From contig JBLDXI010000023.1 in NCBI GenBank assembly GCA_047495785.1, positions 992,001 through 1,056,000 of the forward strand: 64,000 bases of DNA. The letters are read 5' to 3'. Numbering within the stretch: position 1 is the stretch's first letter; the number at the start of each line of letters is the position of its first letter. The position numbers and the translations under genes were made by a program. Positions 10,345-22,694 of the stretch are shown piece after piece. Source of the DNA: Lepidodermella squamata. Lineage: Eukaryota; Gastrotricha. The notes below the pieces were generated by a model. It was not told the DNA's origin. It saw nothing but the letters and a program-made list of their open reading frames with translations, and ran no database searches.

Positions 10345-13300
10345 TCCTGGCCAGCCTCCAAGACTGGGACTTGTCCCCTGCGTAATACCAAGCGTAGTAA
10401 CGAGACGAGTAGTAGTTGTACTAGAAGTTCCGACGCTAGTCGTTGTTGTAGCAGTGGTCGTTATCAAGTAAAACGGCATCGGTTTAGCCGTAACAGCTCC
10501 AGCGGCTTCGAGTGCGGCTATAGCCCGTGTATTGCTGTATATCAGCGCTAAATCAAGCGGAGAATAGCCTTCGTCATTCAGCGAATTGAAATTAGCTCCA
10601 GCTTCAATCAACTCGTTCACATTTAGTGTGAATTCTCGAGCTGAGAGGATGTGCGGAAGAGTATCTCCCCTGCGTAGTTTTCGATTGATATTGTACCCTT
10701 TTTGAACTAGAAGCTTGGCAAAACCGTAAAAATTGCGGTATTTTGGAAAAACGGTCAGGCACGTGTCGTTGTTTTTGTTTTGAGAATTCACATCCAGTCC
10801 AGTCAAATTTGCAAAGACCCTAACTCGGGAAAGAGCGAAGTCGGCATTCTTACAAGTCAACAAAAAGGCGTTATTCCCATCAATGTCAACAGCCGATAAA
10901 TCCGCACCTGAAGCGATGAGGAGATCAGCTACACTTTCCTTACTTTCACTGGCTGCAATCATTAGCGGAGTTTTACCAGTTGATTCTCGTTCTTCTAGGC
11001 CAATGCCAGGAGTTGCGATCAATAATCTCGCCAGATCAACGTCATCTACACGTGCAGCTAGATGTAGCAATGTATAATTTGTGTATCCGTATGAGGTTGA
11101 ATTAATCCTGATTGTAACATCGGCCCCTTTCGATATCAGATATTCGTAGACTTGAACGCGATCTGACGACTTTAAGTACATGGCTGCGGCTACAAGTGGA
11201 GTCCTGCCTTCGGTATCCTTGTCCGAAACAGAATTTCCAGCGACCTCAATGGCGAATTTCACCATTTGGAGAGCAGGAATCTGGGAAATCCGACAGGCCT
11301 CTAGAAGGATATGATCCACGTTTTTAGAAGCTCCCTGTGAAACCAGGAATTTCACAATTTCAAGATTCGTTGCCGTAGCGTCGAGAATTGCCGTTCTTCC
11401 GTTCGCTTCTAAATCGACATCTGCACCGAATTGCACGAGCAATTTAACCAAATCAAGGCGACCTTGTTCAGCTGCAAGCATTAGGGCGGATTTCTTGAAT
11501 TTCGGGTGAATCGCATTTGCATCGCCGTCATTTTCGAGTAGAATCTGAAGCATTTCTAACGAAGCATTGGCAACACTTATAACAGCAGCCACCACTGGGA
11601 TAGGTTTGTAGTAAGTTAAGGTCCCGCAACCAACGTAATCGTCGTGCTCCTCCATTATAAGAGCGTCCCCGCGGGCTTGATTGAGTCGAATCATTTCGCG
11701 AACAGCAGTAACGTTCCCAGTTGCGACTTTTCCGGTAAATTCCTAGTGAAAACAAAATGTAATCACTGGCGAAATGGGTGCAAGGTGCAAGTAAAAAATG
11801 TGTTAAATATAATCAAGGGGTATTAAGTTTGAGAGAGGCCTTACTCGCCTAGTAAAGGAAAATGTATTAGAATCAATATTGGTGAGTATAAAATTTCAGG
11901 AGGAACTGCTCTACGCCGACTAGAAATCGTGAAATCATAGAAATTAAGATCAACAATTTTCTGGTGCAATTTGAACTGGCAAAGATGCAATCTCTACAAT
12001 CATTCCTCGGCTGGAAACCAAATTGACGCCTGGGAATTTTCGCGCTTCCAGAATTTACCAAAAACCAAATTAATTGACAGGAATGAGTTGATTCCGTTGA
12101 AGGGAATTTAAAAGGTTATATAACGACAGCTTTTAGAAAAAGGTTCCCCCATCGATAAAGTAAACTATTACATCATATTTTTATATTGCACATTTTCCGT
12201 TATGCTGTTGTATCAACTAATTGTAACCCACCGAGATGAGCGATTCATTCCGCTCAGCTTTCACGGCTGATCGGGTAATTGTGCTAGTCTTCATTGCAAC
12301 GGTTGATCTTGCCTTGAAAATAGCTCCAACAATCGGCTTCAGACCATCATTAATTGCCTCGTCGCTAGGTGTCAATGGCCAAATCTTAGCTGAAGCTATT
12401 GCTGCTGATGTCGTCGAAAATGTGGAAGAACTCGTTGTTGTCGAAGTTACTGGACTGGTCGATGATCTCTTGACTAACTCACTGCCCAAGGCAGCGCCTC
12501 GTCTTCTCAAATTGCCGATACTGAATTCATCTTTCCACATTGTTGCGACGTCCAAGGCAGTTTGGCCCATGTCATTTGTTGCATTTACATCAACGCCAAG
12601 ATCGAGCAAGGCCAGAAGAGTATGCTCCCGATCTTTTGACAATGCTGCTGCGGACATTAGTGCGTTATAGCCCGAATAACCCCTAAGGTCGAAATTGTAG
12701 CCTTTACTAGCCAGGTACTGTATAATTTCAACCAAGCCCAAGTCACCCACCTGCCAACTATTTCGCCATTGAAGGCGATAGTCGCAAGGTGCAAATTTCG
12801 ACCTTGAATTAATGTCATTTTGTCCGATTTCGATGGCAAACTTGATAAACGTTAAGTGGACCGGGCTTGAAGGATCAATTCGACAAGCTTGAAGCAACAT
12901 ATTATCGCCTTCGTCATTACGAGCCTGCCTTTCGGCTCCTTGGTCGATCAAGTATTGAAGTAAACCAAGGGAATAGCCAGCCCTAGCCGCGAACAGCAAA
13001 GGCGTGTTGCCTTCCTTGTCCCTCGCATTGACATCCATCTTGAACTGCTCGACCAGTAATTTAGCAAACGGCACGGGATCAGCAGTGTCAACCCGGCAAA
13101 GTAAGTGAAGGGCAGTTTGTCCGGCGGAGCTTCTGGAATCTGGCGATTCGAATGGCAGCAAGTAGTAAACAAGACGGAGATATTCTTGAGTGATTGGGCC
13201 GTCAAAAGCAACCATCAACGCTGTTTGGCCCTTCTGGTCTCGAACGTCAGTCCTTGCTCTGTACTTTTCAACTAGGAGTCTCACTAGGTCCAGCCGGCCA

Positions 13301-13710
13301 TTTCTTGCTGCCCAGAGAAATGGAGATTCCGAATCAGCCCTGGTATCGATCAACTCCTCGACATTTTGACCGCTTTGCTGTTTGTAGGAGCCATTCGCAT
13401 TTGCGCCATTTTGTAGTAGCAGTTCCACCATTTCGGAGCTCTGATTCGTTCGAATTGCATTGACTAAAGCCGGTGCTCGGTTTCCTGGTCGGTAAACTGC
13501 CGGGGAATTTGCGTTAACAAGCCCCAAATTCAAAAGTTGCTGAACTGAAGAGATTTGTCCCGACATAACAGCTTGGTTGAAAGCCTAAATCGATCACTTA
13601 AAACCTGAAGAAACTAAATATGGCCAAGGTCTTACGCTGTCGTAATCGATCGCCCTTGCGTGAATGATCGCACCCGTGAAACATATTTCGAACAAAATTA
13701 CGTTGATCAT
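10333..13710 (-). CDS. ANK-2: predicted secreted double ankyrin-solenoid protein (945 aa)
   Basis: Exons are 13710-13636, 13584-12232 and 11742-10333. Intron 1 is 51 nt. Intron 2 is 489 nt, much longer than in ANK-1, with no recognisable insert. The leader is 25 residues (MINVILFEICFTGAIIH), two shorter than in most copies. The first solenoid has an extra hydrophilic loop after the first repeat (SYKQQSGQNVEELID), shared in altered form with ANK-5. The second solenoid ends in a short Thr tail and the GGWPGWK terminus. The donor of exon 2 is GTGGGT rather than GTAGGT, a weaker site. The last four codons lie in the perfect palindrome. Confidence 0.85.
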
Positions 13711-13803
13711 TTAACTTCAAAATTGAGATTCTAAAGAGAATTTTCAAACAATGCTCAAAACAACGAGGCGTCAATGTTTTTTTCAGCAATCATTAGGCAA
13801 TAA

Positions 13804-14056
13804 AATACGATTATATTACGGCATTGCTGAGTGTGGTCAGCCACGAGGTTTATTCACCTTGAGGGATTGTGTATTTTCTACTTAGGTAAACGGCAATCAT
13901 TCGACATCGAAATCTTTATAAATTATTTGAAAAAACGCCCGAACCTTGGAGACACGAATGATTTTTCAGCTATTATTAAGATATAAAAACACGATACTAC
14001 TGCGGCATTCTTGCCGAGCGTGGTCATCCAGGTTTGCCAAAGAGGTTTTTTCATGT
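13804..14056 (-). promoter_or_regulatory. Two copies of conserved upstream box, ANK-2
   Basis: Copies lie at 13804-13858 (more degenerate: attatattacggcattgct) and 13990-14055 (tactactgcggcattcttg). The outer copy is nearly identical to the outer ANK-1 copy. Confidence 0.5.
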
Positions 14057-14059
14057 GGG

Positions 14060-14702
14060 GATTCGTCTTTTTCTTCTGCTCAATAACGTGACGCCATTGT
14101 GTGTTTAACTCAGCGTCGTGTTTACATGGTCACCCAATTTCGCATCATGGCTACTGTTTACTGAGGCAAAGGATTTTCTGAATTCTGACAACAATTCCCA
14201 TCATTTTGAAATCTGGTTTTAGCGTCCGAAGGAGGCGCTACATAGACCAAATATTTATGCAGTTTACCTTCTTATTATTGATATTTTTGTATATTTTGAA
14301 ATCGGAAGGAGAGGAAAAAGAGATATATCACGCCACGTTGGGGTTCGCTGGGTGGTCCTTACCCTTTGACGAAGGAGGACAGTTCTGTTGATATTCGGTA
14401 GCTGAAATCGGGTGAGAGTACAGTAAATAAATGGAGAACATGGCGTGATTACACTCTCATTCTTTGTCCTTGAGAATTGGCAACAATCACCCTCGAAATG
14501 TAAAATTTTGCAAATTTTGCATGCATTTAACCCCTCGCTTCAGGATTAGGAGTAAGATTAGCAGTATTAAGAGCGGGACTGGCGGCGGCGTCGGACTTCA
14601 TGTTGCTAAGATTAGCATGGGTTAACAAAGACGAGAAATGCTCAATGCTCAATATCTATTTTAAATTTTATCCAATCAAACTCATTGGCTCTGTTCGCGC
14701 TA
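14060..14702. other. Upstream flank of ANK-2, shared with ANK-1
   Basis: It matches 5804-6730 plus 8443-8580 of the ANK-1 flank in order, but lacks the hAT-like insertion. Similarity stops abruptly at about 14702 (ctgttcgcgcta). Confidence 0.6.
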
Positions 14703-14763
14703 CCGTAAATTGGGGCAAATGCAAAGTGCCCTAAATCTGTGACCGAATCGCGAGCTTCACCTC

Positions 14764-15114
14764 GTCATTCTGACACCGGAGACGACGCCTGACGCCTTCC
14801 AGCATGATGCTGTGGCTGAAGTTGAAAAGCTATCCGGAAACAGATTCTCCTTCTTCAATTCTATATCTCGCCATTACTTGCAATGTGCTGAATTATAGAA
14901 GAAGGCCCTTGATTCCATGCATCAGTCAGCCTTAGCAAAACAAGATGACAGTTTCCCTCATCCTTGCTCGAAAACATTGAGAAGTTTTCGCACTTGGATG
15001 GATGAGAAAATACTCAATCCAATAGTTACTGCAGAATGCGAGCGCGGATTTTCGGCCATGAACCTGATTCACGTTCTGCGTTTGGTGGAGCTCAAGGCTG
15101 AGGCTTGTCGATGA
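14764..15114 (+). pseudogene. hAT-family transposase C-terminal relic
   Basis: One frame runs from 14764 to 15114 with an internal TAG just before residue group KKALDSMHQ. Downstream it encodes TAECERGFSAMNLIH. This matches the hAT dimerisation-domain signature in which ECERGFS(x)MN recurs in ZMYM-like and animal hAT transposases. No upstream RNase-H-like core is visible, so this is a truncated and stop-interrupted fragment. Its edge coincides with the point where ANK-1 and ANK-2 flank similarity ends, so it probably came in with an insertion. Confidence 0.6.
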
Positions 15115-15116
15115 TT

Positions 15117-16415
15117 CTCAGCATCTTGGAATTAGCAGAACGATTTCTGGAACCAGCATGCGTTGCGGCATGCAGGTTGCCGTTCGAGCTGGGGTGTCGC
15201 CCAGCACCCCTGTACTTCGCATCCTGGCAGCGTAGACCGAGCGATGATGGCAGTGGGCAGTGGGGACGAACTGGTCGATATTGTGATTTAGAAAGCTCTG
15301 ATGTCGTTGCAGAAAGGTTTTTCGTGTTTACGTTTCAACCCGAGCCCAATCTCGGCCCGTATGCGGTAACTTTACCTCTCCGTGCTCGGGCCGTTCTATA
15401 GCGACGTTTACTGTAAATTCGAAAGAATCAAGCTTCACTGCACACGCGCCGGCAAAGCTGTTGGTCTGAGCACGGCGAACACCAATGGGAACCAGCGCTA
15501 TTGCTCAGCGCCGACTCGGGCCGCCGATCTGGAATGTGAGCCTACAAGATTTATTTATTACCTATATTTATTTATTTCTTTCAATGTCTTGCAATTATCG
15601 CTTGAGCGATCGAAGCAAATTTCAGAGAAAAAGAAAAATTGCGGCGAGAATTCGTGTCAAAAAGAAAAGGTGAAAAGGTTTCAGTTATTTAGCCTGCGAA
15701 AGAAAGATGAGTGAAATTGAATGTGACCGAAATAAAAAGTGAAAAGTGGCGTTTGGCGATATTTTTGACATCAAAAAGCGGCTTCAAAGATTACAGGGGA
15801 ATCTAATTTATAAAAAAAATTATAATTTATAAAAACTAAGTTTTTCTTTGCAAAAATTTCGTCGCGAAATAAATTCTGCTTCTATTTTCATATGCAGACG
15901 TCAACCAAAAGCGAAAAGCCTTTTCGGCGACATTTTGGGGCCTTCCGTCCATTCAGGTGGATGGGAGCCTCCTAGAGGTCTGAAATTTGAAAATTCGAAA
16001 TCCTCAACAAAAACTGAGAAATCCCAGAATCGTCCCACTTACGCGTCAATACGCGTTCTGCCATTTGCTGGAAAATGCAGAAAATACGCCAAGCCCCACT
16101 TTTCACTTATTTTCGGTCATATTTCATTTATCGAATGAATCACGCGTATTTCGAATAAATGATTCACATTCATCCGTTATTAGGATCTAGGTTCACAAAA
16201 AATCTCAAAACAAAATAGTGTAGAAGGCACGCGACCGCGCTTTTCTACGTTGACAAGACTTTTTATTTTCACTGCACAACAATAAAATTTTAATTTACAA
16301 ATACACATAATCCATGATTGGCAATCAGCTTCAGAGAAGCCGGCCTAGTGCCACTTATTTATGGTCAGCCCCAGGGACAGGGGACTTTACATTAATCACT
16401 TGCGTACTTCCGAGA
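15117..16415. other. Spacer between hAT relic and ANK-3; no gene recognised
   Basis: There are several short frames, none with protein-like composition or partner exons. A minus-strand AATAAA (plus tttatt near 16262) lies past the ANK-3 stop and could end its transcript. Confidence 0.35.
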
Positions 16416-19400
16416 CTAGTCGCGGGTTGTAGTTCCGACGCTAGTTGTAGCAGTGGTCGTCAAATAGAACGGCATCGGTTTAGCCGTAATAGCTCCAGCG
16501 GCTCTTAGTGCGGCTATAGCCCGTGTATTGCTGTATATCAGCGCTAAATCAAGCGGAGAGTAGCCTTCGTCATTTAGCGCATTGAAATTAGCTCCAGCTG
16601 CAATCAACTCGGCCACATTAAGTGTGACTTCTCGAGCTGAGAGGATGTGCAGAAGAGTATCTCCCTTGCGCAGTTTTCGATTGATATCGTACCCCTTTTG
16701 AACCAGAAACTTGGCAAAACCATCAAAGTCGTAGTATTTCAAAATAAGGGTCAGACACGTGTCGTTGTTCTTGTTCTGAGAATTCACGTCCACTCCAGTG
16801 AAATTTGCAAATAGCCAGGTCAGCGTGAGAAAGATGCTGTCATTCTCACAAGCCAACAAGAACGCGTTATTCCCATCTTTGTCAACAGCCGATAAGTCCG
16901 CACCCGAATCGACGAGAAGATTGGCAACCTTTGCCGCGCTTTCACTAGCTGCAATCATTAGTGGAGTTTTACCAGTTGATTCTCGTTCCTCTAGGCCAAT
17001 GCCAGGAGTCGCGATTAAAAATCTCGCCAGGTCTACGTCATTTTCACGTGCAGCTAGATGTAGCAATGTATAATTTGTGGATCGGTATTTGGTGAAAATA
17101 ATCCTGATTTTAACATCGGCCCCTTTCGATATCAGATATTCAAAGACTTGAACACGATCTGGCGACTTCAAGTAGACGGCTGCGATAACAAGTGGAGTCC
17201 TGCCTTCAGTATCCTTGTCCGAAACAGAATTTCCAGCCTCCTCAATAGCGAATTTCACCACAGGGAGAGCAGGAATCTTGGAAATCCGACATGCCTCTAG
17301 AAGGATATGATCCACGTTTTTAGAAGCTCCCTGTGAAACCAGGAATTTCACAATTTCAAGATTCGTTGCCGTAGCGTCGAGAATTGCCGTTCTTCCGTTC
17401 GCTTCTAAATCGACATCTGCTCCGAATCGCACGAGCAATTTAACCAGATCAATGCGACCTTGATCAGCTGCAAGCATTAGAGCAGATTTCTTGAACTTCG
17501 GGTGAATCGCATTTGCATCGCCGTCATTTTCGAGTAGAATCTGAAGCATTTCTAACGAAGCATTGGCAACACTTATAGCAGCAGCCACCACTGGGATCAC
17601 TGGGAAGTACTCGAAATACATGTGACCGTTCGACTGTTCGATTATAAGAGCGTCCCCGCGGGCTTGATTGAGTCGAATCATTTCACGAACAGCAGTGATG
17701 TTTCCAGCTTTGACTTTTTCAGCAAATTCCTAGCGAAGACACTATTTACACTTTCTTTTTTTATGCGCGTTACGCGAGAGTGGAAAAGATTGTGCCAAGC
17801 TATCACCGCAACATAGAGAAAAAATGACCAGAGTAAGCACTCAAGCTAAAATTGTGATCTGCGTTATTATAGCAGTGCTTTCTCAAAACGGATATCTCCG
17901 TTTTCCACCAAATTTTGCATGCCTATAGAACGCGAGCTGCTCTTTCACGTGGTAAAAGATTTGAGGTAGGCAATTGCTGCTCAGTCTTGATCTCATCAAA
18001 ATAAATGAAACCATGGTGAAAACGCGGTTTTTGTATCGCAACAACGGTTGGGTTGCCCACCTCAAATCTTATACCTCGTGAAAGAGCAGCTCGCGTTCTA
18101 TAGGCATGCAAATTTGGTGGAAAACGGAGATATCCTTTTTCAGACTAAGCCCCCCCCCCCCCCCCCCCCAGCTAATGTAACTGCCTTTTCATAACAACTA
18201 ATTGTAACCTACCGAGATAAACGATTCACTCCGCACAGCTTTCACAGCTGATCGAGTAGTTGTGCTGGTCTTCATTGCAACGGTTGATCTTGCCTTGAAA
18301 ATCGCTCCAACAATCGGCTGCAGACCATCATTGATTGCCTCGTCGCTAGGCGTTAAAGGCCACATTTTAGCGGAATTTCTTGCTGCTGATGTCGTCGAAA
18401 TTGTGGATGAACTCGTTGTTGTCGAAGTTACGGAACTGGTCGATGATCTCGTGACTAACTCACGGCCCAAGGCAGCACCTCGTCTTCTCAAATTGCCGAT
18501 ACTGAATTCATCTTTCAATATTTTCGATATGTCCAAAGCAGTTTCGCCTCTGTCATTTGTTGCGTTTACATCAACACCCAGATCGAGCAAGGCCACAAGA
18601 GTTCGCTCCCGATTCTTAGACGCTGCTGCAGACATGAGTGCAGCATAGCCCGCATGGGACCTAAGGTTGAAATCGTAGCCTTTACTAGCCAGATACTGCA
18701 TTATTTCAACAAGACCCATGTCGCTCACCTGCCCCCCACTTCGCCATTGAAGGCGATAGTCGCAGGCTGCAGCTTTCGACCTTGAATTGACGTCATTCTT
18801 TCCGATTTCGATTGCCAACTTGATAAAAGCTAAGTGGCCCAGCTCAGTATGATCAATTTGACAAGCTTGAAGCAACATATTATCACCTTCGTTATTACTC
18901 GCCAGCGCATCCGCTCCTAGGTCAATCAAATATTGGAGTAGACCGAGGGAATACCCAGTCCTAGCCGCGATCAGCAAAGGCGTGTTGCCTTCCTTGTCCC
19001 TCGCATTGACATCCATTTTGAACTGCTGGACCAGTAATTTAGCAAACGGCACGGGATCAGCAGTGTCAACCCGGCAAAGTAAGTGAAGGGCAGTTTGTCC
19101 GGCGGAGCTTCTGGAATCTGGCGATTCGAATGGCAGCAAGTAGTAAACAAGACGGAGATATTCTTGAGTGATTGGACCGTTAAAGGCAACCATCAACGCC
19201 GTCTGGTTCTTCTGGTCTCGAGCATCCGTCTTTGCTGCGTAATTTTCAACTAGGAGTCTCACTAGGTCCAGCCGGCCATTTCTTGCTGCCCAGAGAAATG
19301 GAGATTCTGAATCAGTTTCAATATTTAGGCCGTTTTGTAGTAGTAATTCGATCATTTCGTAGCTCTGATTTGTTCGAATTGCATTAACCAAAGCCGAGGG

Positions 19401-19667
19401 TCGGCTTTCTAATTGGTAAATTGTCGTGGAATTTGCGTTGACAAGGCCAGAATTTAACATTTGCCGCACGGTAGAAATTTGGCCCGACATAACAGCTTGG
19501 TTGAAAGCCTAAATCAGACACTAAGCACTTGTAGCCTGAAAGAAGCCAAAAAATGTGTGAGGTCTTACGCTGTCGTAATCGACCGCACTGTCGTAATTGC
19601 TCGTACTTACGTGAATGATCGCACCCGTGAAACATATTTCGAACAAAATTATGTAAATGGATATCAT
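16416..19667 (-). CDS. ANK-3: predicted secreted double ankyrin-solenoid protein (902 aa)
   Basis: Exons are 19667-19569, 19508-18213 and 17729-16416, with introns of 60 and 483 nt. Exon 1 is 33 codons, six longer than in the other copies, because of a small internal duplication (NYDS then DYDS). It also contains an in-frame GTAAGT (19605-19610) that could act as an alternative donor. The first solenoid lacks the hydrophilic loop present in ANK-2 and ANK-5. The Thr tail is short, and the conserved PGW terminus is missing because a stop comes first. Intron 2 carries a foldback element and a run of 20 C. Similarity to ANK-4 is highest in exon 2. Confidence 0.85.
17890..18135. repeat. Foldback element within ANK-3 intron 2
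   Basis: Arms of about 90 bases begin ggatatctccgttttccacc and end with its complement. They include gcatgcctatagaacgcgag on both sides, with a few mismatches. It probably inserted into the intron and explains about half of its extra length compared with ANK-1, ANK-4 and ANK-5. Confidence 0.75.
18150..18169. repeat. (C)20 homopolymer
   Basis: Twenty consecutive C bases lie in ANK-3 intron 2, about 40 bases inside the intron from exon 2. On the coding strand this is a G run just after the 5' splice site. Its length may be inexact because of sequencing error. Confidence 0.9.
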
Positions 19668-19751
19668 TTCATTTCAAAACTCAGATACTATAGAGAAATG
19701 TTAAATAATGCTGAAATCAATGATACAAAATTTCAGCTAATATTAAGATAA

Positions 19752-19818
19752 AAACATGATTCTACTACGGCATTTACGAGCGTGGTCATCCAGGTTTGCC
19801 AAAGAGCTTTTTCACCTT
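19752..19818 (-). promoter_or_regulatory. Conserved upstream box, ANK-3 (single copy)
   Basis: The sequence contains tctactacggcattt, then gcgtggtcatccaggtttgc. Only one copy is seen, unlike ANK-1, ANK-2 and ANK-5. Confidence 0.5.
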
Positions 19819-22694
19819 TTTCCTATGTTTTTCTTCTCAATAACGTGGCTCTATTTCACATCATTTCCACTGTTTAGGCAACAAAATCGCTAATAGAGCC
19901 AGTACAGTGTGGTCTGAAACTAGTGAAGAACGCGCATTTCTTCAAGTAATGGCTAATAATCTCGAGGCTAATCCATTTCATCAATCCATCTTCTCGTCTC
20001 TTCGCTAATGCATTGACATTGAATTTAGGATTTAGGATAGACTGCTTACCGACGAGAAAAATGGTGCTATGCCATGGGCACCAGATGGTTAGCTGATTCG
20101 TCAGCGCTTGACGGTATAGCAAAGAAAATATTCGATTGGTTCCGTGACGGTTTGGGTTTCGGAAATAAAATTAATGAATAAAATTAATTTTTTGATCAAT
20201 TAATTTGAAATTAACCGTCCGAGGATAAGTTGAGCAAGGCGTCAACATCTTAGTCACTTTTGCTGCAATAGCTGGAGGCAAACGCTACAGAAAGCTCGCC
20301 AACGATCGATAGCTGAACGATGAATTGAGACCAGCCCGATATCTATGTTTGCGAGGTCTTGCGTTTGAGTTACTTGGCAGACTCAATTGAAAATAGAGAG
20401 AGAATTCAGAGGGGGGATGGAGGGGATCACCCTCCCCAGCTCGGCCGAGCCAGACGACAAACTGAGAATTTTGCTCCGACTCTGCTCGGTTCTAAGCCGG
20501 CAAAAACAGGAAAAAAATGACACCCACTGTGGCAACCGGTAAAAAGTTGACTATCAAAAAGTGTTTTTTTGCTGACAGAAAAACTAAACACCAATGACAT
20601 TTACATATGATGCCTAGAACAACTTCCAACGCTGATTTCAACGGTATAACTTTTATCAGCCTATCTGCCATTTGTGTTACGTAATAAGGGCCGTCCCATA
20701 TATGGGACGCTCGGTCATTCTCAGGGTAGATGGTGACATGCGCCCAGTCTTTTGCGCCAAGCGCGTTTGCGCCCACAAAAATGCACCCTGACATTTGCGC
20801 CCAGACTTTTGCGCCCTGTGTTTTCTTAGCTGGAATAACATATTGTTTTCCTAATCGTGTAAATCTTACTATAAACTGGCTGTTACCCTAATAACTGGTC
20901 TATGAATAGAGGAAATATTTCTAAAAATTGTTCTCTTATATCTATGATTCTTTGTTGGCGAAAAGTCAAGCGAGCTCATTAATTCAAATCGCAGTCATTC
21001 TTTGCCAGAAACAAATTGTAGCTGTTTTCTGGCTTGAATGATGTCAATGATTTCATGAAAGATTTCAATTTATTTGCTATCATCTGCAACATAAAAACTC
21101 TGGGCATTAAAAATTGTGTTGGCAACAATTTACAAGAATTCGTCGCATTTACACGAGCTACTTCGTAATTATCGATGTTAATTACTTCGGTTATTGCGGC
21201 ATCATTTTGTCTTTAACTCGACAAAAGTAATCGCGTAAGTAATCGCGATTTCGCAATGACATTTTTGGCTGACACCTGATCTATACAATTCTCCTACTGG
21301 AAAAATAGAACGATCGATTTATAAATTATAAAAATTCTTAAATTCTTGCCAAAATCCTTTTAAAACGATTTATGCACCGAATCGCGTCACTGGGGCAGTT
21401 TCCAGCCATCCTGTATGGATAAAGTACTTGAAAAAATAAACAAAATCAGAAAATATTGATAGTTTCGAGATGTTCTCATTATTTTCGTGGGTTTTGTTAA
21501 GCGTTGCTTTTTGAAGTCCAAACAGGAGCCTAATTTACAAATGTCATGTGACGTGTTGATTTTCTGATATGATGTTTGAGAGTTAGTAGCTAAAAGTATC
21601 AATTGAGCTCAGATAGAGCGAATGAACAAAGTGCCACATATTGCAATGGCGTCTTCTGGCCATTTATTAGCTGGGCGCCGTAGGAAGCGATCCGGACGCT
21701 GATACGCTGGTACACTTGCTTAGGTGGGCGCTGAACGTTCGCAACATGCTGGGTTCGGATAGCCCGAGCGTATCCTTCCTCCTTGATCATGGCGGCCGCA
21801 ATGACCCAGGTGGTTCCCATGCCGGTTCATTCTGTTGTAAAATCCTGCAAAAAATCAGCAAAATAATTATCAAATAATGACTAAAATCAATCCAACCGAC
21901 TAAAATCTACGCCGTCTTTCGTCCGGACTATAGACAATTCGCTTGACATCCGAGGCCCTCTTACCCGCGCTCTTGCTGCCGATATGTAGTAACCCTGCCT
22001 GAAGTCATAAGTCATCTTGTTGACAATTTAATTCTGAATGAAATTCGATAAAATTTTTGTAATTATTGGCTACGAAATGATGCTTGGTGTCATTTTAATA
22101 GAAAAATACGCAAGTGATTTTGATTTGACCGATTTTGATACGCAAGTGATAAAATACGCAAGTGACAAATACGCAAGTGAAGGTAATTCTTAATTTTCAC
22201 TGTAGGATTTTTAGGAGCTAAAAAGTGGAGACGTCTTTTTGTCAGCCGGCATGCTCTGCTTGAGGCGTCCTATCTACGTAACATGCACGTGATAGAACCG
22301 CAAAATTCATGAAAATTGCATTTTTGTGAAAATCGCGGTCCAATAAATGTTTTTTAGTTGCTGTCCATGGTACATACTGCTTGCCTGACAATCGACATCG
22401 AGAATATTTCTATCTCAGCAAAATAAGCAACCATATTGGCAGATGGAGAATGTGTGTATCATACTTTAACCTTGGGCCGCGAGAAAGTTGTCAGCAAACT
22501 TCACACGGGCCATTTCAAATTTATTAATGTTTAATTAGGACAATAAAGTTTGAATTTACAAATATGCATGATCCAGGATAGCAAACGGCTCCAGAAAAGT
22601 CAGTTCAATGCCACTTATTTGATATTTCCATCATCACCAGCCTCAGAGACCAGAGACTAAGGACCCTAGCTGAATCACTTGTGTACTTCCGACA
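19819..22694. other. Spacer between ANK-3 and ANK-4; repeats only
   Basis: The first 300 bases match the upstream flanks of ANK-4 (25760-25990) and ANK-5 (31990-32220), with gaagaacgcgcatttcttca and gtacagtgtggtctgaaact as landmarks. At 20420-20480 lies a dispersed G/C-rich repeat also seen at 50704-50765. At 20735-20820 the motif gcgcccag-cttttgcgcc occurs twice. No exon is recognised. Confidence 0.4.

Noticed and set aside
21599-21820. 73-codon minus-strand frame in the ANK-3/ANK-4 spacer
   Set aside because: It has no motif, no partner exon and no conservation in the other spacers.
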